Positions 50,391-60,465 of a DNA stretch of 64,000 bases are shown piece after piece (the stretch's first letter is position 1; each line of letters begins with the position of its first letter). The notes under the pieces were generated by a model. It saw only the letters and a list, made by a program, of their open reading frames with translations. It was not told the origin of the DNA and made no database searches. This stretch comes from Pseudomonas sp. JM0905a (lineage in GTDB: Bacteria > Pseudomonadota > Gammaproteobacteria > Pseudomonadales > Pseudomonadaceae), in NCBI RefSeq assembly GCF_014700075.1, contig NZ_JACXBU010000002.1:372001-436000 (forward strand), in the 5' to 3' direction. The translations under genes were made by a program, and so were the position numbers.

Positions 50391-51722
50391 TTGGACTGGC
50401 AGACCCTGCTCACCCGCGAACGCCTTGGCAAACCGGTGCACAGCACCGATGAGCTGGGCCGCAGCCCCTTCCACAAAGACCACGACCGCATCATCTTCTC
50501 CGGCGCCTTCCGGCGTCTCGGACGCAAGACCCAGGTGCACCCGGTCTCCAGCAACGACCACATCCACACACGCCTGACCCACTCGCTGGAAGTGAGCTGC
50601 GTCGGGCGATCCCTGGGCATGCGCGTGGGCGAAACACTGCGCGATGCGCTGCCGGATTGGTGCGAGCCTTCAGACCTCGGCGTCATCGTCCAGTCGGCCT
50701 GCCTGGCCCACGACATCGGCAACCCGCCGTTCGGCCACTCAGGCGAGGACGCCATCCGCCACTGGTTCGAGCAGGCTGCCGCACGGGGCTGGCTGGACGC
50801 CATGAGCGACACCGAGCGCGCCGACTTTCTCAGCTTCGAGGGCAACGCCCAGGGCCTGCGCGTGCTGACCCAGCTGGAGTATCACCAGTTCGACGGCGGA
50901 ATGCGCCTGACCTACGCCACCCTCGGCACCTACCTGAAATACCCCTGGACTTCGCGTCATGCCGAAGCCCTGGGCTACAAGAAGCACAAGTTCGGCTGCT
51001 ACCAGAGCGAGCTGCCTTTGCTGGAGCAGATCGCCACCAAGCTGGAACTGCCGCGCATCGACGAACACCGCTGGGCACGTCACCCGCTGGTCTACCTGAT
51101 GGAGGCGGCGGACGACATCTGCTACGGCCTCATCGATCTGGAAGACGGCCTGGAGATGGAGCTGCTGGATTACGAGGAGGTCGAATCCTTGCTCCTCGGC
51201 CTGGTGGGCGACGACCTGCCGGAAACCTACCGCCAGCTCGGCCCCAGGGATTCCCGCCGGCGCAAACTGGCCATCCTGCGCGGCAAGGCCATTGAGCACC
51301 TGACCAATGCCGCCGCCCGTGCCTTCGTCGATCAGCAGGACGCCTTGCTCGCCGGCAGCCTGCAGGGCGATCTGGTGGAACACATGCACGGCCCTGCCAA
51401 GCACTGTGTACTCCGCGCCAAGGCCATCGCCCGCGAAAAGATCTTCCAGGACAAGCGCAAGACGCTCCACGAGATCGGCGCTTACACGACGCTGGAGATC
51501 CTCCTCAACGCTTTCTGCGGCGCGGCGCTGGAGCAACATGGCGGGCGCTCGCCGTCGTTCAAGCACCGGCGCATCCTCGACCTGCTCGGCAACAATGCCC
51601 CCGATCCCGACTGGCCGCTCTATCGCGCGTTCATCCGGGTCATCGACTTCATTGCCGGGATGACCGACAGCTACGCTACCGAAATGGCCCGTGAGATGAC
51701 TGGCCGCTCCAGCCCGACCTGA
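50391..51722 (+). CDS. dgt: Deoxyguanosinetriphosphate triphosphohydrolase-like HD protein
   Basis: A 443-aa enzyme that splits dNTPs into deoxynucleoside and triphosphate. The HD set is intact: His 64 in RLTHSLEVS, His107-Asp108 in [23 protein letters not shown] and [18 protein letters not shown] are dGTPase signatures, and [19 protein letters not shown] supplies the last metal ligand. The start is TTG ([10 protein letters not shown]) with GAGGA 9 bases upstream. It is followed 25 bases later by the FUSC-family gene. Relatives in Pseudomonas form octamers or hexamers and prefer different dNTPs; specificity here is not known. Confidence 0.95.
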   Translation: MDWQTLLTRERLGKPVHSTDELGRSPFHKDHDRIIFSGAFRRLGRKTQVHPVSSNDHIHTRLTHSLEVSCVGRSLGMRVGETLRDALPDWCEPSDLGVIVQSACLAHDIGNPPFGHSGEDAIRHWFEQAAARGWLDAMSDTERADFLSFEGNAQGLRVLTQLEYHQFDGGMRLTYATLGTYLKYPWTSRHAEALGYKKHKFGCYQSELPLLEQIATKLELPRIDEHRWARHPLVYLMEAADDICYGLIDLEDGLEMELLDYEEVESLLLGLVGDDLPETYRQLGPRDSRRRKLAILRGKAIEHLTNAAARAFVDQQDALLAGSLQGDLVEHMHGPAKHCVLRAKAIAREKIFQDKRKTLHEIGAYTTLEILLNAFCGAALEQHGGRSPSFKHRRILDLLGNNAPDPDWPLYRAFIRVIDFIAGMTDSYATEMAREMTGRSSPT

Positions 51723-51747
51723 TCCAGCGCCTTCAGGAGCCGTGTCG

Positions 51748-52812
51748 ATGCGCAACCTGCTCAGTCGAAGCCTTAGCTGGCACGCCGGCCCACCCACCTG
51801 GGGCCCTGCCCTGATGGCGGGCATGGGCTGCGGCCTGCCGCTGGTGCTGGGCCTGTTCACCAGCCACAGCGGCTTCCTCTGGGCCGCCACCGGTGCGTTC
51901 CAGGCCGCCCTGGCCAATCCCTACCATCGCCTCGGCATGTTGCGCATGAGCCTGCTCACGAGTCTCGGTGCAATCGCTGCCGGGATGGGCTTCTGGGCCG
52001 CAAGCCATCCGCTGCTGAGTCTTGCCAGCTTCGCCTTCATGGGGCTGCTGTTGGCGGTGATGCAACGCTATGGCACGGAGTTCGGCAAGTTGGGCGCAGG
52101 GCTGGCTGCCTGCCTTTGCCTGGGTCAGGGCCAGGCGGGACTCGGTAACCTGCACAACGGCCTGGCGGTGGGGGCCTTGTTCGCCATCGGCGGGCTGTGG
52201 GTGATGCTGCTGGCGTTCGCCTTGCGCGCCTCCCGGGGGATGCGGCTGTGGCCGCTGATGCCGCGACTGGGCAACTTCGCTCGGGTCATGCGTCGCCATG
52301 CCCAGCGTCTGCCCCAGCGCCTCTGGCTGATCCATGCATTGGCCTGCACCCTGGCGGGCGCGCTGGCCGGCCTGGCGGTCAACCTGTCCGGACTGCCACG
52401 GGGCTACTGGCTGACGCTGACGGTGATGACCACCATCCAGATGGATCTCAACAACAGCCTGGAGCGCGGCATCCAGCGCAGCCTGGGCAGTCTCATCGGG
52501 GCGCTGATCCTGATCGGCATCGGCAGCTGGCTGCGGAGCCCGGCGCTGCTAGTAGCCTGCATGCTGCCGTTGATCGTGCTCAGCCGCGCCTACATCGCCC
52601 ATCACTACGGCCTGTTCGTGGTGCAGACCACCGTGTGTTTCGTGCTGCTGGCGGAGAGCCTTTCCAACGACTGGCACCTGCCCGAGCTTCGTCTCTACAA
52701 CACGCTTCTCGGGGCTGGATTGGCGCTGCTGGTGGCCTATCTCGCCCACCGCGTACGCCTGCGCTGGGCCACTCCCGCACCGCGAATGGAAGCCGCGCCC
52801 CAGGGCGACTGA
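51748..52812 (+). CDS. FUSC-family inner-membrane protein
   Basis: A 354-aa membrane protein with about ten hydrophobic segments in two blocks, starting at WGPALMAGMGCGLPLVLGLF and at LIHALACTLAGALAGLAVNL. The motif LPRGYWLTLTVMTTIQMDLNNSLERGIQRSLGSLIGA is split here only for description: YWLTLTVMTT and RGIQRSLGSLIGA are hallmarks of fusaric-acid-resistance/AaeB-type transporters. The protein is half the length of AaeB and lacks the cytoplasmic central domain. GGAG lies 8 bases before the ATG at 51748; a GTG two codons earlier is too close to it. Confidence 0.85.
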   Translation: MRNLLSRSLSWHAGPPTWGPALMAGMGCGLPLVLGLFTSHSGFLWAATGAFQAALANPYHRLGMLRMSLLTSLGAIAAGMGFWAASHPLLSLASFAFMGLLLAVMQRYGTEFGKLGAGLAACLCLGQGQAGLGNLHNGLAVGALFAIGGLWVMLLAFALRASRGMRLWPLMPRLGNFARVMRRHAQRLPQRLWLIHALACTLAGALAGLAVNLSGLPRGYWLTLTVMTTIQMDLNNSLERGIQRSLGSLIGALILIGIGSWLRSPALLVACMLPLIVLSRAYIAHHYGLFVVQTTVCFVLLAESLSNDWHLPELRLYNTLLGAGLALLVAYLAHRVRLRWATPAPRMEAAPQGD

Positions 52813-52824
52813 GCATTTACGCCC

Positions 52825-55800
52825 TCAATTGCCCAGCAGTTGCTCGAGTTCTCTCTGCAGGTTGCCAAGGCTCTTCCCTATGGCGTCGCCCAGATGCATC
52901 AGTTCGGCGGCGTTGGCGCCGCGTCCGTGGGCGGCTCCGAAGGCAATGCAGTGGGCAAGCAGCGGCTGCGCGTCGATCAATTCCATTGCACCCTTGATCT
53001 TGTGCACCAGCCGCTCCAGATCGTCCCAACGCTCCTCGCGTAGCAGGCCCGCCATCTCCTGGGCGTCCGCCTCGTTGGCCTTGTGCAGTTCGTGCAGCAG
53101 CCGGCGCGCCACGTCAGGTGATCCCCCCGTGGCACGATCCAGCAGGCTGAGGTCGAAACGGACGGAGTATTCGACCCAGCCCGCCCCGGCGTCGGGGCCA
53201 ACGACACGCAGCAGGTAACGCTGCAAGCCTTCGAGACCTATGGGTTTGAACAGACAGTCGTCCATCCCGGATTCGCGGCAGCGCGCCAGTTCCTCCGGCT
53301 GGGCATTGGCGGTAAGGCCGACGATCAGCGCCGGCTGCGTACCGCTTTCACGCTCGTGCTTGCGGATGCGTCGTACCAGCTCGTAGCCATCCATCACTGG
53401 CATGTTGCAGTCGGTGATGAGCAGGTCGAATGCCGACGCCTTCCACAAGCGCAGCGCTTCCTCGCCGTTCTCCGCCTGCTGCGCCGTCTGCCCCAATTGC
53501 TCGAGCTGCTGCACCAGCATCATGCGGTTGATCGGGTGGTCGTCCACCACCAGCACGCGCAGGGCGCCGACGGGTAGATCGCGAACTTCCGGCGACTCCG
53601 CGACCGTCGGCAGCGGCTCCAGCCGCGGCAGGCAAAGGCTCACCGCAATCCGCGTTCCAACACCCGTCTCGCTTCGCATCTCCAGTTGTCCATCCATCAT
53701 GTCCACCAGCCGGCGGCAGATGCTCAGGCCCAGACCAGTGCCTCCACGTCCCGCACTCATGCTGCCGGCCACCTGGGTGAATGGCTGGAACAACCGTTTC
53801 TGATCTGCTTCGGCAATGCCGATCCCGCTGTCCTCGACCACCAGCGTCAGTTGCAGACGCTCTTCGTCCACCGGGCGGGCTGCCAACTCCACGCGGATGG
53901 AACCCTGGTCGGTGAACTTGATGGCATTGCTGACGAGGTTCGAGAGAATCTGCTTGTAGCAGGACGGGTCCACCAGCACATCATCCTGGCACTGGATATC
54001 CAGACTCAGCGACAGTTGCAGCCCCTTCTGCCGCGCCAGCCCCTCGAAGACCCGGATCACTGTCTCGGTCAGGGCGCGGGGCGACTGACGACCGGGCTCG
54101 AGCGTCATGCGTCCGGACTCGATCTTGGCGATGTCGAGGATGTCGCCGATCAGTGCCAGCAGGGAGTCGGCAGAGCTGCGAGCCACCCGGATCGCCTCAC
54201 GATCCAGGCGCTCGCGTTTCAGGGCCAATTCGAGCATGCCGGTGATGGCGTTCAGCGGCGTGCGAATCTCATGGCTCATCGTGGCGAGAAAACTGCTCTT
54301 CGCCACATTGGCCGATTCCGCCTGCTCCTTGGCCTGGCGCAGCTCGCCGATCAGCCGGTTGCGCTCGGTGATGTCCACCCAGCCACAGATCAGGCCACGG
54401 ACGCGCTGCCTGGCATCGCGATAGGGAATCGCCCAGCAGGAGACCTCCAGCACGGAGTCGCGCAGGTGCAACTGCTGGTCTCGGAACTGTGCCTCCCCCT
54501 GTTCCAGGGCACGTTGGCTCAGCTCATCCAGTACCCTCAACTCTCCCTCGGCATCGGCATGCAGACCGTCAACCTTTGCCAGCCGCCGGCCGATCAATGC
54601 TTCACGCGGCACGCCGATGGCTTCGATGAAACTGCGGTTGCAGGTGATGGTGCAGCCATCCAGGTCCCGCACCGACAGCGGAAAGGGGATCCCATCGATC
54701 AGTGAACGCTTGAAGGCCAACTGGTCGTTCAAGCGATGCTGTTCCCGCTCGCGCCGGCGGACCTGGCGGCGCAGGTAGAAAACCCAAGCGGCAAACACCA
54801 TCGCCACGAGCAGAAAGATCACTCCCACCTGATAGAGCCGAGCCTGGTACTCGATCCAGCTGCCATCGACATCTTCGGCCCGGGTGTACCAGCGGTTGAT
54901 GAGGCTGCCCAGCTCGTCCGGGGAAATGGACAGCAATGCCTTGTCGAGGATGCTCTGCAATTCAGGTGCGTCGCGGGAAACGGCGAAGGCGAAGCGGCCC
55001 GGGTCCCGGCCGACGGTGTCAGCGATGCGGAGCCGCCCCGGAAAGTAGCGGCTGATCAGGAACGTGGAAGACGCCATCGCATGCAGCGCCGCGTCGAACC
55101 TGCCCTCAACGACGCCAGAAAGCCCCCGGATGCCGGTTTCCACCTCCTGCAGCAGCACCTTGGGGTAGTGCTCGCGAATGTACGGGATCAGCAAATGCCC
55201 GGCCGGAATGGCGAGCCTGCGCCCGTCGAGGTCGTCTAGCCCCTGCGGGCTGTTGTCGGAGTCCCGCACCACCAGCACGCTGCTGGTGCTGAAGTACGGG
55301 CGGGTGAAGCTGAGACCCTGGCTGCGCTCAGGGGTGGAGAACAGCGTGGCAGCCATGTCGGCCCGACCGGCGTTCAGGTCGGCGAGCAGGTCCCGGGCCG
55401 AGGAGCGCGCGCTGACTTCGAACTCCAGCCCCGTCCTTTGCTGGATCAGATCCAGGAGGTCCGGCACGATGCCTCGGAAACGGCCCTGGCTGTTGAAGAA
55501 GGTCATGGGCTCGAAGGTTTCATCGACCACCAGCCGTGCGGGGCTATGCCGCTCCAGCCAATGCATCTCGCGTTTGGTGAGCTGGGGACGAAGATTGTCC
55601 AGGAACATGCCCGAGCCACCGCCCCAGCGCTTCACGATTTCAGCGCTCATGGTCTCCGGGATCGCAGCGATCGCCGCGTTGAGAATCCGCAGCAAGCTTT
55701 CATTGCCCTGGGCTACTGAAAAACTCACGCCCACGCCATCGAACCCGGCGAAGTTGGTCATGCGCAGGTTGATGAGGTAGCCCTGCCTTATCAGGTAGTT

Positions 55801-56445
55801 GGCGGCGATGGCGTCGCCGATGAAGACATCGCTCTGGTCGAACGCCACCGACTGCAGCGCACTGCGCACCGAGTCGTAGCGTAAAGAACGTGCATCGGGG
55901 TAAGCCTGGCAGAGCTTTTCCAGGCTCGGGCCTTCCGCGGAATAGGCCAGACGCAGTCCGTCGAGGTTTCCCGACGCGGCACGCCGGTCATCGATGCGCG
56001 TCACCATTACCGGCTGCTGCTGCATGTAAGCGATGGTCTGGGACAGGCCGGGGCTGGCGGAGTCCCCGTCCATGCTGTTGCCCAACAGGTCGATCTTCCC
56101 TTTGCGCAGGGCGTCGCGAGCCAGCTCCCGATCTGCAAAGCGCACCACTTCGGTCTCGACACCGATGGACTGGGTGATCAACCGCACGAAGTCGGCAGTC
56201 ACGCCTTCGTAATCCTGGCCACTGGCGGTGATGTCGAATGGCGGAAAATCGGGCTCGTTGGTGCCGATCCGCAGGACGCGCTTCTCCCGCAGCCAGAGTC
56301 TGTCCTGCTCCTTCAGTGGCACTCGCAGGTCCCGGGCCTGGGAGCGCCCCAGCAGTTCCAGGCTGCGTTGATCCTCCGCCATGCAAATCGAGGGCAGCAG
56401 CGTACCGGCGAGCAGGAGGCAGATGAACAGGGCGAAAGGACGCAT
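52825..56445 (-). CDS. rocS2: BvgS/RocS-type hybrid sensor histidine kinase
   Basis: A 1206-aa inner-membrane sensor. A signal peptide (residues 1-23) is followed by two periplasmic solute-binding-protein-like domains (about 35-270 and 290-530; RIGTNEPDFPPFDI, MTFFNSQGRFRGIVPDLLDL), one membrane helix (VGVIFLLVAMVFAAWVFYL), a PAS domain, HisKA with His 725 in MSHEIRTPLNAIT, HATPase (GGTGLGLSICRRL), a receiver with Asp 1012 (TDCNMPVMDGY), and a C-terminal HPt with His 1148 in VHKIKGAME. This is the complete BvgS phosphorelay. The name rocS2 rests on recalled gene order near PA3044. It follows rocA2-like RR by 8 bases. Confidence 0.9.
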   Translation of the reverse strand: MRPFALFICLLLAGTLLPSICMAEDQRSLELLGRSQARDLRVPLKEQDRLWLREKRVLRIGTNEPDFPPFDITASGQDYEGVTADFVRLITQSIGVETEVVRFADRELARDALRKGKIDLLGNSMDGDSASPGLSQTIAYMQQQPVMVTRIDDRRAASGNLDGLRLAYSAEGPSLEKLCQAYPDARSLRYDSVRSALQSVAFDQSDVFIGDAIAANYLIRQGYLINLRMTNFAGFDGVGVSFSVAQGNESLLRILNAAIAAIPETMSAEIVKRWGGGSGMFLDNLRPQLTKREMHWLERHSPARLVVDETFEPMTFFNSQGRFRGIVPDLLDLIQQRTGLEFEVSARSSARDLLADLNAGRADMAATLFSTPERSQGLSFTRPYFSTSSVLVVRDSDNSPQGLDDLDGRRLAIPAGHLLIPYIREHYPKVLLQEVETGIRGLSGVVEGRFDAALHAMASSTFLISRYFPGRLRIADTVGRDPGRFAFAVSRDAPELQSILDKALLSISPDELGSLINRWYTRAEDVDGSWIEYQARLYQVGVIFLLVAMVFAAWVFYLRRQVRRREREQHRLNDQLAFKRSLIDGIPFPLSVRDLDGCTITCNRSFIEAIGVPREALIGRRLAKVDGLHADAEGELRVLDELSQRALEQGEAQFRDQQLHLRDSVLEVSCWAIPYRDARQRVRGLICGWVDITERNRLIGELRQAKEQAESANVAKSSFLATMSHEIRTPLNAITGMLELALKRERLDREAIRVARSSADSLLALIGDILDIAKIESGRMTLEPGRQSPRALTETVIRVFEGLARQKGLQLSLSLDIQCQDDVLVDPSCYKQILSNLVSNAIKFTDQGSIRVELAARPVDEERLQLTLVVEDSGIGIAEADQKRLFQPFTQVAGSMSAGRGGTGLGLSICRRLVDMMDGQLEMRSETGVGTRIAVSLCLPRLEPLPTVAESPEVRDLPVGALRVLVVDDHPINRMMLVQQLEQLGQTAQQAENGEEALRLWKASAFDLLITDCNMPVMDGYELVRRIRKHERESGTQPALIVGLTANAQPEELARCRESGMDDCLFKPIGLEGLQRYLLRVVGPDAGAGWVEYSVRFDLSLLDRATGGSPDVARRLLHELHKANEADAQEMAGLLREERWDDLERLVHKIKGAMELIDAQPLLAHCIAFGAAHGRGANAAELMHLGDAIGKSLGNLQRELEQLLGN

Positions 56446-56453
56446 GGGGACTA

Positions 56454-57131
56454 TCAGACCAGGGCGTTGCGGTTGGCGAACTCCACCAGTTCGATCAGGG
56501 AACGAGCATTGAGCTTGAGGAGCAGGCGGGTCTTGTAGGTACTGACGGTCTTGTTGCTGATGAACATTTCCTCGGCAATGTCCTTGTTGCTGTAGCCATT
56601 GGCGAGGAACTTGAGCACCACCAGCTCGCGGTCGGACAGGCGCTCGATCATATCGTTCTCATCGGGCAGGCCGACCTGCCGCTTGCCGGACCTGATCACG
56701 TCGCTGGGGAAGTAGCTGTAGCCGGACAGCACCGCGCGCACCGCCGCGATCACTTCGGCGAGGTCGCCTTCCTTGCAGACGAAGCCTGCTGCGCCGGCCT
56801 GCATGCAGCGGGTCGCATAGTGGTTTGGGTTCTGCCCGGTCAGCACCAGCACCCGCAGCGGCAGGTCCAGCGCGTGAAGGCGGCCAATGACATCCAGGCC
56901 GCCGAGCTTGGGAATACCAATGTCGAGGATCACCAGATCCGGCTGGTGCTCCCGCGCCAGGCCGATGGCATCCACGCCGTTGTCCGTCTCCGCGACGACT
57001 GCATAACCTTCGCGATCCAGCAGCAGGCGTACGGCAAGGCGAATGACCGGGTGATCGTCGACGATCATCACCTTGTAGGCAGACTCGCTTCCAGGTTCGA
57101 GGAAATCATCCAGATTGACCATTTTGCTCAC
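56454..57131 (-). CDS. rocA2: NarL/FixJ-type response regulator (BvgA/RocA-like)
   Basis: A 225-aa regulator. The receiver domain starts near residue 18 (VMIVDDHPVIRLAV) with phospho-acceptor Asp in LVILDIGIPKLGG, then VLTGQNPNHY and the conserved Lys in GFVCKEGDL. The C-terminal LuxR-type HTH is LSDRELVVLKFLANGYSNKD followed by MFISNKTVSTYKTRL. The GTG at 57131 is chosen because AAGGGAG is 7 bases upstream; an ATG three codons later is possible, while the longer frame begins upstream of the predicted promoter. It is first in an operon with the BvgS-like sensor and is its partner. Confidence 0.88.
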   Translation of the reverse strand: MSKMVNLDDFLEPGSESAYKVMIVDDHPVIRLAVRLLLDREGYAVVAETDNGVDAIGLAREHQPDLVILDIGIPKLGGLDVIGRLHALDLPLRVLVLTGQNPNHYATRCMQAGAAGFVCKEGDLAEVIAAVRAVLSGYSYFPSDVIRSGKRQVGLPDENDMIERLSDRELVVLKFLANGYSNKDIAEEMFISNKTVSTYKTRLLLKLNARSLIELVEFANRNALV

Positions 57132-57474
57132 AGCATCGCTCCCTTGGCGCGGTTTGGTGGCTGCCACGATAGAGAAGCGACCTGCACTGTCGACCCCAGA
57201 AACAGACCGGCTACAGCATTAAGGAATCTACCTACCTCACCTTGCGTTTCCTCCTACAACGGGGAGCTGATATCGGCGGCGATACGTGCTCGGTTCCGGG
57301 CGGATGGCGGTTATTTCCATGGCCACCAGCGCTCCCGAGAAACGCAGCGCCCCACCATTTCCAACTGTTCCTGGCACGCCGGCCGACAGCCCCATGGCAA
57401 ATTGCACGACGGGCGTCACAAGCCTCATCTATGCTCCTGTAGCCCCTCAGGGATGGGGTTAAGGAGCTGCTGCA
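57132..57474. other. Intergenic region between two-component operon and HD-GYP-like sensor
   Basis: This 343-base divergent promoter region has no convincing gene; short open frames in it share no features. It contains the predicted rocA2 promoter at 57166-57193. On the plus side only a good ribosome-binding site (AAGGAG, 57460) is clear; I found no convincing -35/-10 pair. Confidence 0.55.
57166..57193 (-). promoter_or_regulatory. Predicted promoter of the rocA2-rocS2-like operon
   Basis: On the minus strand TCGACA (5 of 6 to consensus) and TATCGT are 16 bases apart. The transcript would start near 57159, leaving a leader of about 28 bases before the GTG at 57131. Confidence 0.4.
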
Positions 57475-60429
57475 ATGCCGCAAAAGTTCGCTGAGCGTCG
57501 TTTTCCTCTGCACGTGCACATCAGTGCGCTCTTCACCCTGCTTCTATTGTTCACCGGTGTGGTTCTGGGCCTGTTCAACTATCGCCAGACCAGCCAGATC
57601 ATCCTTTCCAGCAGCGATGAACTCTTCGGCCGCATCAGCCAGGAAGTGGAAACCGACCTGCAGCAGACCTACCAGCCCATCTACCACCTGCTCAACCTGC
57701 TGGCCCTGGGTGGAACCAACCAGCGCCTGAACAGCTTCGACCGCCTGGACATCCTTCTCAGGCCCCTGACCCAGTCCCTGCAGGACAATCCCAAGCTGAC
57801 GGCGCTCTACGTCGGCTATGACGATGGCGACTTCTTCATGGTCCGCCACCTTCGCAACGACGCGCTGAAAAAGACCTTCAATGCCCCACCGAATGCGGTT
57901 TATCAGGTCTGGAGCATCGAGCGGGACAACCTGACACGCGCCCGATCCCTGACCTTCTTCTTCGACGGCCAGCTCAACGAGATAGTCCGTCGCCAGGAAC
58001 TGAAGGAGCGCTACGATCCGCGCAGCCGCCCCTGGTTCTACAAGGCACTGGAAGCGGATGAGCCGATCACCACGGCCCCCTATGTGTTCTTCTCCAGCGG
58101 CGCGGTCGGCACGACCCTGGCGCGTCCCGGCGGCAGCGATTCGGTGGTAGGCGCCGACCTGACCCTGGACGACCTGTCGGCCACGCTGGCCAGCCACCGG
58201 GTCACGTCTTCGACCGAAGTGGTCCTTTACCAGCCCGATGGCCGTGCGGTTGCCTACCCCGACACCAGCAAGCTGGTCAAACGCATCAACGGTTCGCCCG
58301 AACTGGGCGAGGTGAAGGACTTCAGCCCGCCGCTCGCCGCCCTGATCAACCTCCCCGGGCAGGAAGACCTGCGCACCAGCGCGGAAATCGGTGATCGCCG
58401 CTGGGTCATCGCGCGCCAGCATCTCGCCGAAGGCGGACCCAAGGGCCTGCATCTGGCCATCCTCGCCCCCGAGGACGAACTGCTGGACGATGCCTACCGC
58501 ATTCGCTGGCAGGGCGCGATGCTGACGCTGGCCATCCTGCTGCTGTGCATCCCGCTCGGCGTGCTGCTCTCGCGCATCGTGGTCAAGCCGCTGCGGGCGC
58601 TGGTGGTTCAGGCAGAAGCCATTCGCAGCTTCAATTTCAGCCTACCCGCCATGGGGCGTTCGCCAGTGCTGGAGGTGGACCAGTTGGCGGTTTCCATGGC
58701 GCGGATGAAGGAAACCATCTCCAGCTTCCTGGAGATCGCGTCCAGCCTCTCGGCGGAGAACCGCTTCGACAACCTGCTACGCCGCGTCCTGGACGAAACC
58801 ATCGACATCAGCGAAGCCTCCGGCGGCCTGCTTTACCTGATCGACAACCAGAAGGGCCGCCTGGAACCCCACGGCCTGTTCCTCAACGACCAGGAACAGG
58901 ATCTGGAAGCCCACGGCATCCGCGGCTTCGGCCTGGAAAGCCCGGCCATGCCGCACTGGCTCGACCTGCCGTCCCACGGTGGTCCGAGCCAGGTGTGCTC
59001 TTTCGGCTACGACCAGGCCGGCGCCTATCGGGACCTGCTGCAAACCCTGGAAAGCCCGCGAGTGCACCTGGTCAGCACCGGCCTGCATAACCGCCAGGGC
59101 ATCACCATTGGCGTGCTGGTCCTTCTCCACCGCGACACGGGCAAGGAATCTCGCCCCGCCATCCTCAGGCCGGAACGCATCGCCTTCGTCGAAGCCATTT
59201 CCGGCGTCGCCGCGCTGTGCATCGAAAGCCAGCGCCTGCTGGAGAAACAGAAGCAATTGCTGGACGCCTTCATCCAGCTGATGGCCGGCGCCATCGACGC
59301 CAAGAGCCCCTACACCGGTGGCCACTGCCAGCGCGTTCCGGAAATCACGCTGATGCTGGCCCGTGCTGCCGCCGCCAGCAACGAGACGGCGTTCCGTGGT
59401 TTCCAACCCACGGACGAAGAATGGGAAGCCCTGCACATCGCCGCCTGGCTGCACGATTGCGGCAAGGTGACCACCCCCGAGTATGTGGTGGACAAGGCCA
59501 CCAAGCTGGAAACCCTGAACGACCGCATCCATGAAGTCCGCACCCGCTTCGAGGTGCTCAAGCGCGACGCCTGGGTGCGCTACTGGCAGGCCCTGGCCCA
59601 GGGCGCCGACGAGAACGAACAGGCACGGCTGCGTGACGCGGAACTGGCCGCGCTGGACGACGACTTCGCCTTCATCGCCCGCTGCAACCTGGGTGGCGAA
59701 GCCATGGCCGAAGCTGATCAGGAACGCCTGAAAGGCATCGCCGCACGCACCTGGACCCGCACCCTGGACAACCGCCTGGGCGTGTCCTGGGAAGAGGCGC
59801 AGCGACTGGCGCGTACGCCGCCGCAAACCTTGCCGGTGGAGGAAAACCTGCTGGCCGACCGGCCCGACCATCTCTTCGAGCGCCCCGCCACTGATTTGAT
59901 GCCTCCGGACAACCCGTGGGGCTTCAAGCTGCAGGTGCCCGAATACAAGTTCAATCGGGGCGAGCTGCACAACCTGTCGGTCAGCCGCGGCACGCTGACC
60001 GATGAAGAGCGCTACATCATCAACCACCACATCGTGCAAACCATCCTGATGCTCAACCACCTGCCCTTCCCCGCGCATCTGGCGAACGTGGCGGAGATCG
60101 CCGGTGGGCACCACGAGAAGATGGACGGCACCGGCTACCCGAAGCGCCTGACCCGGGAAGAAATGAGCCTTCCAGCGCGGATGATGGCCATCGCCGACAT
60201 TTTTGAAGCACTGACGGCGGTGGACCGCCCCTACAAAAAGGGCAAGACCCTCTCCGAGGCGCTGGGGATCATGACCGGCATGTGCCGCGGCGCCCACATC
60301 GACCCCGACCTGTTCGGCCTGTTCATCCGTTCCGGGGTGTACATGGACTACGCCAGGCGCTTCCTGAAGCCGGAGCAGGTCGACCAGGTGGATGAGGAGG
60401 CGGTGTTGGCGAAAGCGGGTTTGGCTTGA
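57475..60429 (+). CDS. Membrane sensor with split HD-GYP-like domain (Cache-HAMP-GAF-HD)
   Basis: A 984-aa protein. One membrane helix (residues 17-36) leads to a periplasmic Cache-type sensor (about 40-340, with RYDPRSRPWFYKA and DSVVGADLTLDDL), a second helix (MLTLAILLLCIPLGVLLSRI), a HAMP-like linker, a GAF-like domain (about 430-590) and an HD domain. The HD pair is His660-Asp661 in WLHDCGKVTTPEY. The HHEKMDGTGYP motif comes at 879, with ADIFEALTAVDRPYKKGK after it. The spacing of 219 residues is much longer than in ordinary HD-GYP domains. The metal ligands look intact, so c-di-GMP hydrolysis is plausible but unproven. AAGGAG is 8 bases before the ATG. Confidence 0.88.
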   Translation: MPQKFAERRFPLHVHISALFTLLLLFTGVVLGLFNYRQTSQIILSSSDELFGRISQEVETDLQQTYQPIYHLLNLLALGGTNQRLNSFDRLDILLRPLTQSLQDNPKLTALYVGYDDGDFFMVRHLRNDALKKTFNAPPNAVYQVWSIERDNLTRARSLTFFFDGQLNEIVRRQELKERYDPRSRPWFYKALEADEPITTAPYVFFSSGAVGTTLARPGGSDSVVGADLTLDDLSATLASHRVTSSTEVVLYQPDGRAVAYPDTSKLVKRINGSPELGEVKDFSPPLAALINLPGQEDLRTSAEIGDRRWVIARQHLAEGGPKGLHLAILAPEDELLDDAYRIRWQGAMLTLAILLLCIPLGVLLSRIVVKPLRALVVQAEAIRSFNFSLPAMGRSPVLEVDQLAVSMARMKETISSFLEIASSLSAENRFDNLLRRVLDETIDISEASGGLLYLIDNQKGRLEPHGLFLNDQEQDLEAHGIRGFGLESPAMPHWLDLPSHGGPSQVCSFGYDQAGAYRDLLQTLESPRVHLVSTGLHNRQGITIGVLVLLHRDTGKESRPAILRPERIAFVEAISGVAALCIESQRLLEKQKQLLDAFIQLMAGAIDAKSPYTGGHCQRVPEITLMLARAAAASNETAFRGFQPTDEEWEALHIAAWLHDCGKVTTPEYVVDKATKLETLNDRIHEVRTRFEVLKRDAWVRYWQALAQGADENEQARLRDAELAALDDDFAFIARCNLGGEAMAEADQERLKGIAARTWTRTLDNRLGVSWEEAQRLARTPPQTLPVEENLLADRPDHLFERPATDLMPPDNPWGFKLQVPEYKFNRGELHNLSVSRGTLTDEERYIINHHIVQTILMLNHLPFPAHLANVAEIAGGHHEKMDGTGYPKRLTREEMSLPARMMAIADIFEALTAVDRPYKKGKTLSEALGIMTGMCRGAHIDPDLFGLFIRSGVYMDYARRFLKPEQVDQVDEEAVLAKAGLA

Positions 60430-60465
60430 GCCGCCCGCGTACGGATCGATCGAGGCGCCCCCCCT

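Noticed and set aside
48581-50845. Minus-strand open frame of 754 aa across yqjK-like, EAL and dgt genes
   Set aside because: Crosses several real genes; low-complexity antisense translation.
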